Both the position numbers and the translations under genes were made by a program. 64,000 bases of DNA from contig NZ_RBCI01000006.1 in NCBI RefSeq assembly GCF_003628535.1, forward strand, positions 179,047 to 243,046, given 5' to 3'. Source of the DNA: Flavisolibacter nicotianae. Lineage in GTDB: Bacteria > Bacteroidota > Bacteroidia > Chitinophagales > Chitinophagaceae. The notes beneath the pieces are model-generated. The model had not been told where the DNA came from, ran no database searches, and saw only the letters and a list, made by a program, of their open reading frames with translations. Positions 1 through 9,344 of this stretch are shown piece after piece (within the stretch, counting starts at the first letter, position 1; each line of letters starts with the position of its first letter).

Positions 1-71
1 TCTGTTAAAGTGGCGGTCGGACCCTGCAAACTGGAACGGTGTTCAGTAAATTCGTTAGAAATCGACCTTTT

Positions 72-470
72 ATGCAAAAACTATTTGTTTCGCTTTTGGC
101 GCTTGGTCTTATGGCAGGTTCGGCCAATGCGCAAACCAAGGCCCTGGAGACGGCAAAAATCAGTACGCCATCTGTTCAATGCGACATGTGTAAAACCCGA
201 ATTGAACAATACCTGAAGCGAATTGACGGGGTGACATTTGTGAATGTTGGGGTCAGAAATAAGGTAACCACGGTAAAATACCTGACCGACCGTACCAACA
301 TCGAAATGATCAAAACCTCGATTGCCAATGCCGGATACGATGTCGCCAAGTCTTCCGATGATGTCGAAAAAAAGGGGGAAATAGAGATAGCGGCCAACCC
401 GGATTCCTATAAGCTTTTACCCAAATGCTGCAAAAAGCCGGAGGACGGCGGCGGAATGCCGAAGCATTAA
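72..470 (+). CDS. Periplasmic heavy-metal-associated (HMA) domain protein
   Basis: The protein has about 132 residues. It starts with a signal peptide (hydrophobic stretch followed by SANAQ) and then an HMA-type ferredoxin-like domain with the metal-binding motif CDMCKTRIE (CxxC). The C-terminus is Cys-rich (PKCCKKPED) and could add ligands. The family binds Cu(I), Zn(II) or similar soft metals; the export signal suggests a periplasmic scavenger or chaperone rather than the cytosolic CopZ role. An upstream in-frame ATG at 39 gives an 11-residue extension that spoils the signal peptide, so the ATG at 72 is preferred. No metal transporter is adjacent, so the partner is unknown. Confidence 0.85.
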   Translation: MQKLFVSLLALGLMAGSANAQTKALETAKISTPSVQCDMCKTRIEQYLKRIDGVTFVNVGVRNKVTTVKYLTDRTNIEMIKTSIANAGYDVAKSSDDVEKKGEIEIAANPDSYKLLPKCCKKPEDGGGMPKH

Positions 471-494
471 AAAAGCAAAACAGTTAAAAAATTG

Positions 495-518
495 ATCCCG
501 CTTCGGCGGGATTTTTTA
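495..518. terminator. Intrinsic terminator with TTCG tetraloop
   Basis: A 7-bp perfect stem (ATCCCGC / GCGGGAT) closes a TTCG loop and is followed by a run of T. It sits between the ends of two convergent genes, and the last bases of the minus-strand gene overlap its T-run. It terminates the HMA gene on the plus strand. On the minus strand the flanking sequence is A/T rich, so some bidirectional action is possible. Confidence 0.85.
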
Positions 519-974
519 TTTCAGTTTCACATCGCTCAGCCGGTGCCGGCCACTGTACTGAATGTCTTTTGAAATAAAAATTCCGGCCTTTCCCAGCTTC
601 GTACTCCCATCGGCCCGAATTAAGACCTCTCTGTTACCGATGTCTTTTAAGTCCATTTTCAGGAATGTAGTCAACGGTATACTGCCCGAAAGGGGGATCG
701 TAAAATCCGCTTTTTGGCTCACAGCAACTGCCGTGTCCTGAGAAAACTTTCCCAAAAAAACCGAATCAACATAGACATCCGCGCCTGTCTCTTTGACAGT
801 AACTGAAAAATTATTGGGGTTATAGAAGGTCATTCCCAACCCGATGCTTACCTGGTCAAACCCCAGTTTTTTCACCTGGAAATTTTCCAATTCCCGAAAC
901 TCCGGCTCCGCAATTTGATTGCAACTTAGGGCTAAGGCTGCCAGCAAACCCAATAAAAAGTGTCCTCTCTTCAT
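516..974 (-). CDS. LEA14-like (LEA type 2) lipoprotein
   Basis: The protein has about 152 residues starting at MKRGHFLL. A short signal ends in a lipobox (LALSC), so it should be a membrane-anchored lipoprotein. The body resembles LEA14/WHy-type beta-sandwich proteins: a conserved region around NPNNFSVTVKETGADVYVD followed by alternating strands. These domains are linked to desiccation or stress in plants, and their bacterial role is poorly defined. The longer reading frame from 1010 adds 12 residues ahead of the signal, so the internal ATG is preferred. It is convergent with the HMA gene and not obviously in an operon. Confidence 0.75.
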   Translation of the reverse strand: MKRGHFLLGLLAALALSCNQIAEPEFRELENFQVKKLGFDQVSIGLGMTFYNPNNFSVTVKETGADVYVDSVFLGKFSQDTAVAVSQKADFTIPLSGSIPLTTFLKMDLKDIGNREVLIRADGSTKLGKAGIFISKDIQYSGRHRLSDVKLK

Positions 975-1643
975 AGCACCCAATTCTGCAAAAACTATAC
1001 TCCAAAACAAATTAAAGAAATTAACTACTAAAAATATTAGCTTCTGCTAGCCAACTATCATAGTGAAAAACATCTATAAAATTTAGTAGGTAATAATAAT
1101 AAAAACTATTGAAAATCATTCTATAATAATTCATAATTGTAATTATATATTATGAGCAAAATGGGCAAAATGGGCTATAATTTCGAATTGTAAACATTTG
1201 TTTTTGCAAACCAAAACAATTCACATAATAAAAAGGAATTGAACCCTTTATAAAGGTTAAAGCAACAATTGTTTTAAGTCAGATAAATAGTGAGGAAATG
1301 TATTAATGGGATCGCTTTCTAGAAGGTTGGCGAAAACCCTGTTTTTGGCGTTTCTCCCCTTTTCCGAGGTAGAGGTTACCGGATTTTTTGAGGGCTTTAA
1401 AAGCGTGCGCAAAGGGATTTAATGACGGTCGCCGATTTGGAGAGATGCTGGCGATCTGTTGTGCCTGGTAAAATCTTCATTCGGTAGGTTATGCTAAATT
1501 GGCATTCCGCGCCTACGCCGGGGCTGCAGTTTTCTGAAATCTTTTATGGCGAATCCGCCAGGTAAGAAGTAATCGAATCTTTTTAGCATCTAATTATTTC
1601 GGTTAAATTGCGTGTATACTTCCTGACTATTTATAACTAACTG
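975..1643. other. Intergenic region, no gene recognised
   Basis: The region is AT-rich up to about 1300 and then closer to genomic composition. No ORF with coding character was seen on either strand. It lies upstream of both the leftward LEA14-like gene and the rightward type IX cargo gene and must hold both promoters. The block at about 1310-1570 differs in composition from the AT-rich part and could be a degraded gene remnant, but nothing recognisable can be translated from it. Confidence 0.5.
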
Positions 1644-4600
1644 ATGAGGAGATTGCCGACCCGACTCTGCATTTTGCCCTTCCTGTGTTTTTGGGCAGGA
1701 CAACTTGCTGCCCAGGATTTTTCGAACAAGGGCAGAGACTTTTGGGTGGGGTATGGCTATCATGTTCGGATGAACAATGGCAACGGGGGGTCTCAGCAAA
1801 TGGTTCTGTATTTTGCAACCGAAGCCGTGACCAATGTTACCGTGTCGATTCCGGGGCTCGGGTATAGCGCCACCTATTCCAATATCCCGGCTAATTCAAT
1901 TTTTACAACTAACCCGCTGCCCAAAACCGGTGGCCAGGATGCCAGGTTAACGGCAGAAGGGATTTCTTCGAAAGGTGTCCATATCACAAGCGACAAACCC
2001 ATTGTGGCCTATGCCCATGTTTTCGACGGCAACGTTTCTGGGGCCACCTTGCTGTTTCCAACCAATACACTCGGGAAGGAGTACTATTCGGTGAACTTCA
2101 ACCAGGTTTCGAACGAGGCCCTTTCGAATTGCTGGATGTATGCGGTGGCCGTCGACACTGGTACAACGGTTGTACAAATCACTCCTTCGGGCAATACCCT
2201 GACCCATCCAGCCGGTACGCCATTTACCGTCTCTCTTTCGCAGGGGCAGATCATCAACCTGATGGGGCAGCTCGAAAACTCGAGCGGGCAGCCCTATTTG
2301 GGTGTAGATCTGACTGGCTCTACGATCAAATCGATCGGTGGTGGTTCGGGTGGCTGTAAACGGATCGCCGTTTTCAGCGGTAGCGGAAAAATCAGTATTA
2401 CCTGCGACGGCACTTCGGCAAGTTCGGATAACTATATGGTGCAGGCCTTTCCCAAAACAGCCTGGGGAAAACGCTACCTGACCGCGCCAACCCGGAATTT
2501 TACCAACAATTTTTTTCGTATTTGTGTCACCGACCCGGCAACGGTGGTGAAAGTGAACGGAGCGGTGCTAACGGGGTTAAAGAATAATTTTTACTATGAG
2601 ATCAAAACAAGTTCCCCGTCCCTGATCGAGGCCAGCCAGCCGGTTTTGGTTGCGCAGTACATTACCACCCAGGGGGCCTGCGGCAATGCACCTACCACCG
2701 GGGATCCGGAAGTGATTTATCTAAGTCCTGTCGAGCAAAATATTGACAAGGTGATTCTGAATTCGACATCCAACTACGCGATCACCCAGCATTTTGTCAA
2801 CGTCGTGATCCGGTCGGTGGCTGTGCCATCGTTTCGCCTGGATGGAAGCACGGTCAACGGATTTTCCACGCATCCCCAGGATCCGTCGTATTCGTATGCG
2901 CAGCTTACTGTGGGAGCGGGCAAACACACCCTTCAGGCGGATTCGGGTTTTAATGCCATCGCATATGGTTATGGAGAATTTGAGTCATATGGCTACAATG
3001 CCGGAACGAACGTGAAAGACCTCTACCAGTTTGTTTCCGTGCACAACCAATACGCAACCGTTGCTTTTCCCGCTGCCTGCAAAAATTCGCCCTTTTATTT
3101 TTCCATGACCTTTCCCTACCAGCCGATGCAGATAAAATGGATGTTTGGGCAAACCCTTAACGCTATGGGGATGGCCGACGTGACACTTGATTCTCCCAAA
3201 TATGACTCAACCTGGGTGGTTAACGGTAAGCAGCTTTACCGCTATAAGCTTCCGGCGACGTATACCATTACCGCCGTGGGTACGTACCCCATTCGCATAT
3301 TGGCCCAAAACGCCACCCAGGAAGGTTGCAGCGGTGAACAGGAAATGAATTATGACCTGCAGGTTTTTGAACGGCCGTCGGCCAGTTTTGCGGTTACGTC
3401 ATCCGGCTGTCTCTCCGAGCCAGTTCAGTTTACCGACCAATCAAATTTGTCGGGTCGAAATGCTACGCAGTGGTTTTGGGATTTTGGCGACGGCAAGGCC
3501 TCTTTCGTTCACAACCCGGTACACCAATATTCCAGTGCAGGTGCTTACCCGGTCAAATTTGCCCTGGTCAGCGATGTGGGCTGTCTGTCCGACACGGCTA
3601 CCAGGACCGTTGCGGTTTCCGAACCACCGGTTGCCAGGTTTGGTATATCGAAGCCATCTTGCGTCGGTAAGAGCCTGACATTTACCGATTCTTCCGTCAC
3701 TGCTACATCGACTATCGCCAAGTGGACCTGGGATTTTGGCGACAATTCGACAAAGGTTATTGCCACATCGGGAGCACCGCAGTCGCACACGTTTGCCAAT
3801 GCCGGAACGTACTCGGTGAGCCTGCAGGTGGAAAACGCAGGGGGATGCAAAAGCCTGGCGTATACAAAAGAGGTGACGGTTAGCACGAATCCCGTCGCGG
3901 GTTTTCATTTTGGCAACGCCTGTCTGCCATCGGGGGTTGTACAGTTTACCAATTCTTCCACAGTTGCTGACGGAACCCTAAATCAACTGACATATGCCTG
4001 GAACTTTGGCGACGGCGGGTCGGCTGTGACGAAGGATCCTTCATATGCGTATAAGACCGCCGGACCATTTACCACCTCTTTGGTCGTTACTTCTGTGGCC
4101 GGTTGCAAGGATAGCATTTCCCAAACAGTCAATACGATATACCAGCAACCGGCTGCAAACTTTTCGGCGCCATCGGAAATTTGCCTGGGTGCGACGGTGA
4201 ATTTTACCGATCAAAGTACTGCGCCAGGTAGCTCGGTGGAAAGTTGGGAATGGGACTTTGGCGATGGAACGCCAATAGCAACACAGCAAAGTCCGTCGCA
4301 CAATTTTGCAAAAGCTGGTACTTACACGGTTTCCCTGAAGGTCCGCTCGGCCATCGGTTGCCTGTCGGCCGCCGGTACCAAAACCATCGTGGTGAATCCG
4401 CTGCCGACGGCCGATTTTACCGTATCGTCTCCCTTGTGTGTGAACGGAACAATCTTGTTTACCAACCAGTCAAAAGCCAATGCTGGTTCTTTAACGAGGT
4501 CAGCCTGGGATTTTGGCGACGGGTCGCCCACGTCAGGATTGTTGTCGCCGTCACATCTATATAATAAGGAGGGACGCTATTCGGTATCACTGACCGTTGA

Positions 4601-5972
4601 AACCGACAAGGGATGTCAAAGTCCTGTCACGACAAGGACAATCGAGATCCATCCCTTACCGAAAGTAGGGTTTGTCGTGCCGGGTACCTGTATCAATGAC
4701 ATCCAAACCACCTTTATGGATAGCAGTTCCATTTCCGATGGTAGCGAAAAGCAGTTCCAGTGGTTGTGGAATTTTGGTGATGCCAATACAACTCCAACCA
4801 GCAATGTTTCGGCGTTTCAAAATGGCCAACATCGCTACACGGCGACAGGCGACTATTCTGTTTCGCTGAAAGTGACTTCGAAGGACGGGTGTTCTGCTTC
4901 GCTGACACAGGTGTTTACCGTCAACGGAGCTGAACCGGTTGCGTTATTCTCTTTGCAGAAGGGAGGGCAGCAGTGCAGCAACGACCCATTGGTTCTTGTC
5001 AACAACTCTTTTGTTTCACCCGGCAAACTGGTGAAGCTTGAAATATACTGGGATTACAACACGGACCCGACCAATAAACTGACGGCCGATAAACCGGTAC
5101 AGGGGCAGTTGTTTCAGCATGTTTACCCGGTATTTTATTCACCAGCAACCAAATCGTACCGGCTGAAATATGTTGTTTATTCCGGTGTCAGTTGCGTTTC
5201 GGAGAAAGACACGACGATCACGTTGCTTGCGGTTCCTGATCTTGTTTTTGATCCGCTAGCTCCCGTTTGTGCCAACCTGCCAGCTTTCCAGTTGCAGGCT
5301 GGCGTCAACAATGGCACAGCAGGAACCGGGGTTTATTCGGGAAAGGGTGTTTCACCGGTGGGAATATTTAACCCGGCCGCGGCAGGAGCGGGGGATCATG
5401 AAATTCGTTACACTTACACGGCAGCGAACGGGTGCAAGGATCAAAAATCCCAGGTCATCACTGTTTTGCCGGTTCCAACCGTTTCGGCGGGCCCGGACAA
5501 AGTGGTATTGGAAGGTGGTTCGGTTGTTTTGAACGGAAGTGGTGGAAGCAATGTGGTCCGGTACAACTGGTCGCCGGCTGCTGGGTTGAGCGATCCGTTC
5601 GTTTCACAACCTGTTGCTTCCCCGGCGGCAGATGTTACCTATATTTTGACGGTTACATCCGCGGACGGGTGCAAGGCAACCGACGACGTGCTGGTAAAGG
5701 TGCTGAAAACACCTGTTGTGCCCAATGCGTTTTCACCGAATGGTGATGGCGTGCACGACCGGTGGGAAATTCCTTATCTGGACAGTTACCCGGGAGCGAC
5801 GGTTGAAATTTTCAACCGTTACGGTCAAAAAGTTTTCGAATCGAAGGGGTATACCAGGCCCTGGGATGGCACGCTGAATGGAAAGGCGCTGCCCATCGGT
5901 ACTTATTATTATCTGATCGATCCCAAAAACGGCCGCAAGCCATTATCGGGATTTGTTGACATTATACGTTAG
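1644..5972 (+). CDS. Multi-PKD type IX secretion cargo protein with type-B C-terminal sorting domain
   Basis: The protein has 1442 residues. A signal peptide (residues 1-24, ending LAAQD) precedes an IgGFc-binding-like N-terminal region (about 25-430; NKGRDFWVGYGYH, then repeated SDKPIVAYAH-type segments). A tandem array of PKD domains follows at about 560-1200. Six units carry the W-x-FGD core (WFWDFGDG, WTWDFGDN, YAWNFGDG, WEWDFGDG, SAWDFGDG, WLWNFGDA) and a seventh is degenerate (IYWDYNTD). The last about 85 residues form a type-B (gliding CHP) sorting domain: NAFSPNGDGVHDRWEI, then FNRYGQKVFES, WDGTLNGK and GTYYYLID. Such proteins cross the outer membrane through the type IX system and act on the surface in adhesion or gliding. 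It lies 2 bp ahead of a PorP/SprF gene. Confidence 0.93.
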   Translation: MRRLPTRLCILPFLCFWAGQLAAQDFSNKGRDFWVGYGYHVRMNNGNGGSQQMVLYFATEAVTNVTVSIPGLGYSATYSNIPANSIFTTNPLPKTGGQDARLTAEGISSKGVHITSDKPIVAYAHVFDGNVSGATLLFPTNTLGKEYYSVNFNQVSNEALSNCWMYAVAVDTGTTVVQITPSGNTLTHPAGTPFTVSLSQGQIINLMGQLENSSGQPYLGVDLTGSTIKSIGGGSGGCKRIAVFSGSGKISITCDGTSASSDNYMVQAFPKTAWGKRYLTAPTRNFTNNFFRICVTDPATVVKVNGAVLTGLKNNFYYEIKTSSPSLIEASQPVLVAQYITTQGACGNAPTTGDPEVIYLSPVEQNIDKVILNSTSNYAITQHFVNVVIRSVAVPSFRLDGSTVNGFSTHPQDPSYSYAQLTVGAGKHTLQADSGFNAIAYGYGEFESYGYNAGTNVKDLYQFVSVHNQYATVAFPAACKNSPFYFSMTFPYQPMQIKWMFGQTLNAMGMADVTLDSPKYDSTWVVNGKQLYRYKLPATYTITAVGTYPIRILAQNATQEGCSGEQEMNYDLQVFERPSASFAVTSSGCLSEPVQFTDQSNLSGRNATQWFWDFGDGKASFVHNPVHQYSSAGAYPVKFALVSDVGCLSDTATRTVAVSEPPVARFGISKPSCVGKSLTFTDSSVTATSTIAKWTWDFGDNSTKVIATSGAPQSHTFANAGTYSVSLQVENAGGCKSLAYTKEVTVSTNPVAGFHFGNACLPSGVVQFTNSSTVADGTLNQLTYAWNFGDGGSAVTKDPSYAYKTAGPFTTSLVVTSVAGCKDSISQTVNTIYQQPAANFSAPSEICLGATVNFTDQSTAPGSSVESWEWDFGDGTPIATQQSPSHNFAKAGTYTVSLKVRSAIGCLSAAGTKTIVVNPLPTADFTVSSPLCVNGTILFTNQSKANAGSLTRSAWDFGDGSPTSGLLSPSHLYNKEGRYSVSLTVETDKGCQSPVTTRTIEIHPLPKVGFVVPGTCINDIQTTFMDSSSISDGSEKQFQWLWNFGDANTTPTSNVSAFQNGQHRYTATGDYSVSLKVTSKDGCSASLTQVFTVNGAEPVALFSLQKGGQQCSNDPLVLVNNSFVSPGKLVKLEIYWDYNTDPTNKLTADKPVQGQLFQHVYPVFYSPATKSYRLKYVVYSGVSCVSEKDTTITLLAVPDLVFDPLAPVCANLPAFQLQAGVNNGTAGTGVYSGKGVSPVGIFNPAAAGAGDHEIRYTYTAANGCKDQKSQVITVLPVPTVSAGPDKVVLEGGSVVLNGSGGSNVVRYNWSPAAGLSDPFVSQPVASPAADVTYILTVTSADGCKATDDVLVKVLKTPVVPNAFSPNGDGVHDRWEIPYLDSYPGATVEIFNRYGQKVFESKGYTRPWDGTLNGKALPIGTYYYLIDPKNGRKPLSGFVDIIR

Positions 5973-5974
5973 CG

Positions 5975-6994
5975 ATGAAAAAGCTCTCGTCCCTGTCGTT
6001 TGTTTTTTTTCTTTGCCTGGCCGCCGCGGCCCAGCAACGTCCGCATTATACGCAGTACATGTTAAACAATTATGTCCTGAACCCGGCCATCAGCGGGATT
6101 GAGAATTATACGGACGTGAAACTTAGTGCAAGGGACCAGTGGGTTGGTCTGAACGGTGCGCCGCAAACATTTTACCTCACTGTTCATGCACCGATCGGCA
6201 AAACCGATTACAAAACCACGGCAACTTCTTACGAAGTTCCCGGCGAAAACCCAAGAGGCAAAGCGTACTGGGAATCCTATACGGCTTCCGCGCCGCACCA
6301 CGGTGTAGGGCTTTCCCTCATCAGCGACAAGACAGGAAATTTCACCCGTACAACCGCCGCCATTTCTTATGCATACCATATTGGCCTCAGTCCACGAACC
6401 AACCTTGCACTCGGCGTGGCACCGGGCCTTTCCAGGATTTCACGGAACCTTTCCGCCACCGATTTTGGTGGGGGGGTGACCGTGGATCCGGCGCAAGCCA
6501 ATTCGGGTGTGATAGCACGATTGCGACCCGATCTTAGCGCTGGTCTCTGGCTTTACTCGGCAGATTACTTTGTAGGGCTGGCTGCCCAGCAAATCATCCC
6601 GCAAAAGGTTTCATTTGTCGATGATGCAGCATACAACCAGGGAAGGCTAATACCGCACTTGTTTTTAACGGCGGGCTACCGGTTTTTGCTGAACGAGGAT
6701 ATGAACGCTTTGCCATCGTTCCTTCTGAAATATGTATCACCCAACAACCCGCAAGTGGATGTCAACCTGAAATTGCAGTATCACGACCTGTTTTGGATGG
6801 GGGCAAGTGTACGAATAAATGAAGGCTACCAGGGCATGTTGGGTATCAATGTAGCCAATGCTTTCAATGTCGGTTACGCCTACGATTTTACCCAAACAAA
6901 ACTGAATACGACCAGCCGGGGAACGCACGAAATCCTGATTGGTTTCCTGCTCGGCAACCGCTATGCGGATACCTGTCCCAGGAGCGTCTGGTAA
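5975..6994 (+). CDS. PorP/SprF-family type IX secretion outer-membrane protein
   Basis: The protein has 339 residues, with a signal peptide ending AAAQQ and the family hallmark N-terminus RPHYTQYMLNNYVLNPAISGIENY. The rest reads as alternating amphipathic strands, consistent with an outer-membrane beta barrel. In the family, SprF-like proteins help secrete or anchor a type-B cargo protein encoded next door. The gene starts 2 bp after the PKD cargo gene, so the two form a typical dedicated pair on one transcript. It ends before a strong hairpin shared with the convergent BlaR1 gene. Confidence 0.92.
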   Translation: MKKLSSLSFVFFLCLAAAAQQRPHYTQYMLNNYVLNPAISGIENYTDVKLSARDQWVGLNGAPQTFYLTVHAPIGKTDYKTTATSYEVPGENPRGKAYWESYTASAPHHGVGLSLISDKTGNFTRTTAAISYAYHIGLSPRTNLALGVAPGLSRISRNLSATDFGGGVTVDPAQANSGVIARLRPDLSAGLWLYSADYFVGLAAQQIIPQKVSFVDDAAYNQGRLIPHLFLTAGYRFLLNEDMNALPSFLLKYVSPNNPQVDVNLKLQYHDLFWMGASVRINEGYQGMLGINVANAFNVGYAYDFTQTKLNTTSRGTHEILIGFLLGNRYADTCPRSVW

Positions 6995-7008
6995 GTTTCC
7001 CAAAACGA

Positions 7009-7033
7009 AACGAGCCTGCATTGCAGGCTCGTT
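7009..7033. terminator. Bidirectional hairpin terminator
   Basis: AACGAGCCTGCA and TGCAGGCTCGTT form a 12-bp inverted repeat separated by one base, which would fold with a small loop. It is followed on the plus strand by ACATATTTT. It lies between the convergent ends of the PorP/SprF gene and the BlaR1-like gene and probably serves both. Confidence 0.75.
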
Positions 7034-7054
7034 GACATATTTTAAAGGGAAACG

Positions 7055-8749
7055 TTACAACCGTATTACTTTCTTTGGCTTGCAGGCTGCCTTCAGCGAG
7101 TCAAGATTTTCCTGAAGGGTTTTTTGCGCCAATCTCAGCTCTTTGATCGAAGCATCGGGCATGGGGTTCGCTGCGCAACGGGCTTTTGTTTTCAGGCTGC
7201 TTTCCATTTTTTGCAGTTCTGCCAGTGCCTGTGTATAAACATTTTGTACGCTATCCATCTGAACCTGCACCATAGCTTTGTCAACTTCCTGCTGAATGGC
7301 ATCCCAGTTCATCTTGTCGTAATTGGCTTTCATGTTTTGTTCGATAGATGCCCAACCCACCTTATCGAGTTCGCGAAGGTATTCCTGCCGGGCAATGGCT
7401 TTTTCCCTGGTGCTCATGGCATCGCCGATAGACGATTCAATTTCTTTCCACTGTAGGGTTCTGGCAACTTTTTTCGTTGCATCTATGGTGGTCTTTACTT
7501 TTTGCTTTTCTTCCCTGGTAAGGCTGCCATCGACTTCATCAAAATCGACCGGTACAACCTGGCTGGCAGCCGGAGTGGTTGGCTCTGCTAGTTCCGGCTG
7601 AACCTGGAAATCGGTTATTTCAATTTTTACCTGCCCTGTAGCAGGATTGCTGCGTGTAGTCGCCTTTGCAGTAAAGGCTCCTGTTTCAAGAACAGGAACA
7701 AACTTTTCTTCCACCGATTTGTTCCGGTTGTTTAACTGCCACGGACTCAACACTGCATTATCCGCCATAACCATGGATTCTCCACTTTTGGCGTCTTTGA
7801 TGATCAATACTGAATTGAAAAGCAGAACGCAGAACATTGCCAGGAACAAGGGAATGACCTGGACCAGTTTGAAAGATTTTTTCTTTTCCATTCCAACAAT
7901 TTTTTCGATGCGAGTCAGCAAATTTTGCTTTCCGGCGGCAGCAAGGGCCAGCGAGTGGTGACGGCCGGAGTTTTTTTCAAGGTGCAGAAGGGCAGAGGCG
8001 TAGCTGACTTTATCGTATCCAAATTGCAAGACCACTTCATCGCAGCAAGCTTCGCGTTCGGCCTCGATCGTGTTCATGAAATACTTTACAAACGGGTTAA
8101 AGTAAAGAAGGGTGTAAATGATCGAAACAATCAAATTCAAAAGATAGTCGTAACGGCGGATGTGCGAAAGTTCGTGCAGCAGGATGGCTTCCACCTGCGC
8201 TGTTGTCAGTTGGTTCATGGCAGCAACCGGCAAGAGAATAATGGGCTTGATATAACCCACAGTCACAGGCGAATTGACCAGGGAGGAAACAACCACTTTT
8301 ACTTTCTTGGTAATTCCCAGCAGGAAAGCGACTTTCTGAACAAAAAGCCGGTAGTCAAGTTGTGCTTTAGCCTGCCCCTCGGTTTTGATCTTTTGCACAA
8401 AGCGCCAGTTTTTAAAAAGACGGGCAGCGGGGAAAACGAGTAAAAGCAGGTAGGTTACGGATGCCGCCAAAAGACAGATGTGCAAAAGCAGGTTGGAGTG
8501 CACGACTGTATTCTCGAAGAAAGCGTAGGAAGACGAGTGATTTTGGTAATAAAACAGGAATGTGCTGGCAAACCAGGTAAAACCGATCAGCATGGCGCCG
8601 ACCGAAGCCTGGTATTTGCGGGCAGAAGATAGTTTTACGGTATGATTGACGCTGCAAAAGAGTGCCCAAAGCAGGGCCATTTGCCATAAGCTGTTAAGAG
8701 TTGCCCATCCAAGTGCCTGCATAAAATGGGACTGCATCCAAGCGGACAT
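7055..8749 (-). CDS. BlaR1/MecR1-like M56 membrane metalloprotease
   Basis: The protein has 564 residues with N-terminal membrane segments (about 10-30, 40-60, 90-115) and an M56 gluzincin site in ILLHELSHIRRYD (HExxH, about residue 190). Further membrane segments follow at about 200-225 and 300-320. The C-terminal tail is long, periplasmic, coiled-coil-like and rich in K/E; it is not a penicillin-binding sensor. In BlaR1 systems the protease is activated by a signal and leads to loss of the BlaI repressor. The tail replaces the beta-lactam sensor domain, so the signal is unknown and need not be an antibiotic. The gene starts 2 bp downstream of the BlaI-like gene. Confidence 0.88.
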   Translation of the reverse strand: MSAWMQSHFMQALGWATLNSLWQMALLWALFCSVNHTVKLSSARKYQASVGAMLIGFTWFASTFLFYYQNHSSSYAFFENTVVHSNLLLHICLLAASVTYLLLLVFPAARLFKNWRFVQKIKTEGQAKAQLDYRLFVQKVAFLLGITKKVKVVVSSLVNSPVTVGYIKPIILLPVAAMNQLTTAQVEAILLHELSHIRRYDYLLNLIVSIIYTLLYFNPFVKYFMNTIEAEREACCDEVVLQFGYDKVSYASALLHLEKNSGRHHSLALAAAGKQNLLTRIEKIVGMEKKKSFKLVQVIPLFLAMFCVLLFNSVLIIKDAKSGESMVMADNAVLSPWQLNNRNKSVEEKFVPVLETGAFTAKATTRSNPATGQVKIEITDFQVQPELAEPTTPAASQVVPVDFDEVDGSLTREEKQKVKTTIDATKKVARTLQWKEIESSIGDAMSTREKAIARQEYLRELDKVGWASIEQNMKANYDKMNWDAIQQEVDKAMVQVQMDSVQNVYTQALAELQKMESSLKTKARCAANPMPDASIKELRLAQKTLQENLDSLKAACKPKKVIRL

Positions 8750-8751
8750 CG

Positions 8752-9138
8752 TTACTGTTTTTTGAGGTTCTCAATCAATTTTTGAATTTCCTCCAGCTCC
8801 TCGGCGGATACCTTTTGGTCCCCGCTCCCCAACGCCTGCAAGACTAATTGTGTTGATGATCCGCCAAACAGCGAATCGATCATTTTGGTCAGTAAATGCT
8901 TTTGTGTTTTTTCTTTGTTTACCGCTGCCTGGTACACATGGGTACGCATGCTTTCGTCCCGCTTTACCAGACCTTTTTCGTGCATGATCTGCATCAGCTT
9001 CAGCGTCGTGGTATAGCCTACTTCTTTTAATTGCGCCAACTCTTCATGTACGTCACGAACCGTAGCCGTACCATTCTTCCAAAGGATCTGGAGGATTTCC
9101 AGCTCGCTTTCCGTCGGTTTTACATATTTCGCTCCCAT
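8752..9138 (-). CDS. BlaI/MecI-family transcriptional repressor
   Basis: The protein has 128 residues. The winged-helix domain is plain in PTESELEILQILWKNGTATVRDVHEEL followed by GYTTTLKLMQIMHEKGLVKRD, the family hallmark. The C-terminal helices (about 85-128) would dimerise the protein. It is first in a two-gene operon with the M56 protease and is expected to repress its own promoter. A short inverted repeat 25 bp upstream of the start is a candidate operator. No beta-lactamase gene lies nearby, so the regulated genes are probably elsewhere. Confidence 0.93.
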   Translation of the reverse strand: MGAKYVKPTESELEILQILWKNGTATVRDVHEELAQLKEVGYTTTLKLMQIMHEKGLVKRDESMRTHVYQAAVNKEKTQKHLLTKMIDSLFGGSSTQLVLQALGSGDQKVSAEELEEIQKLIENLKKQ

Positions 9139-9162
9139 TGTAAAACAATTGTGAGGCTAATT

Positions 9163-9178
9163 TACGACCATTTTCGTA
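9163..9178. promoter_or_regulatory. Candidate BlaI operator (inverted repeat)
   Basis: The repeat TACGA-N6-TCGTA lies 25 bp upstream of the BlaI-like start codon, in an AT-rich spacer. Size and position suit an autoregulatory operator, since the BlaI/MecI family binds short dyads. The arms are only 5 bp, so chance cannot be excluded. Confidence 0.4.
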
Positions 9179-9344
9179 TTAACAAAACCCTTTGACGATA
9201 TTTGGTTTTAGTTAACGGTTTTTAACGATAAGCGGTTTGGATGCAGTAGTGAAGGTGAAATGGTATTGATTAGCGGTGTCCGAATTTTACATAACGGCGC
9301 TTTTTACCTGTGATTTTTCAGGCGAAAACAATATAGCTTTGAAC

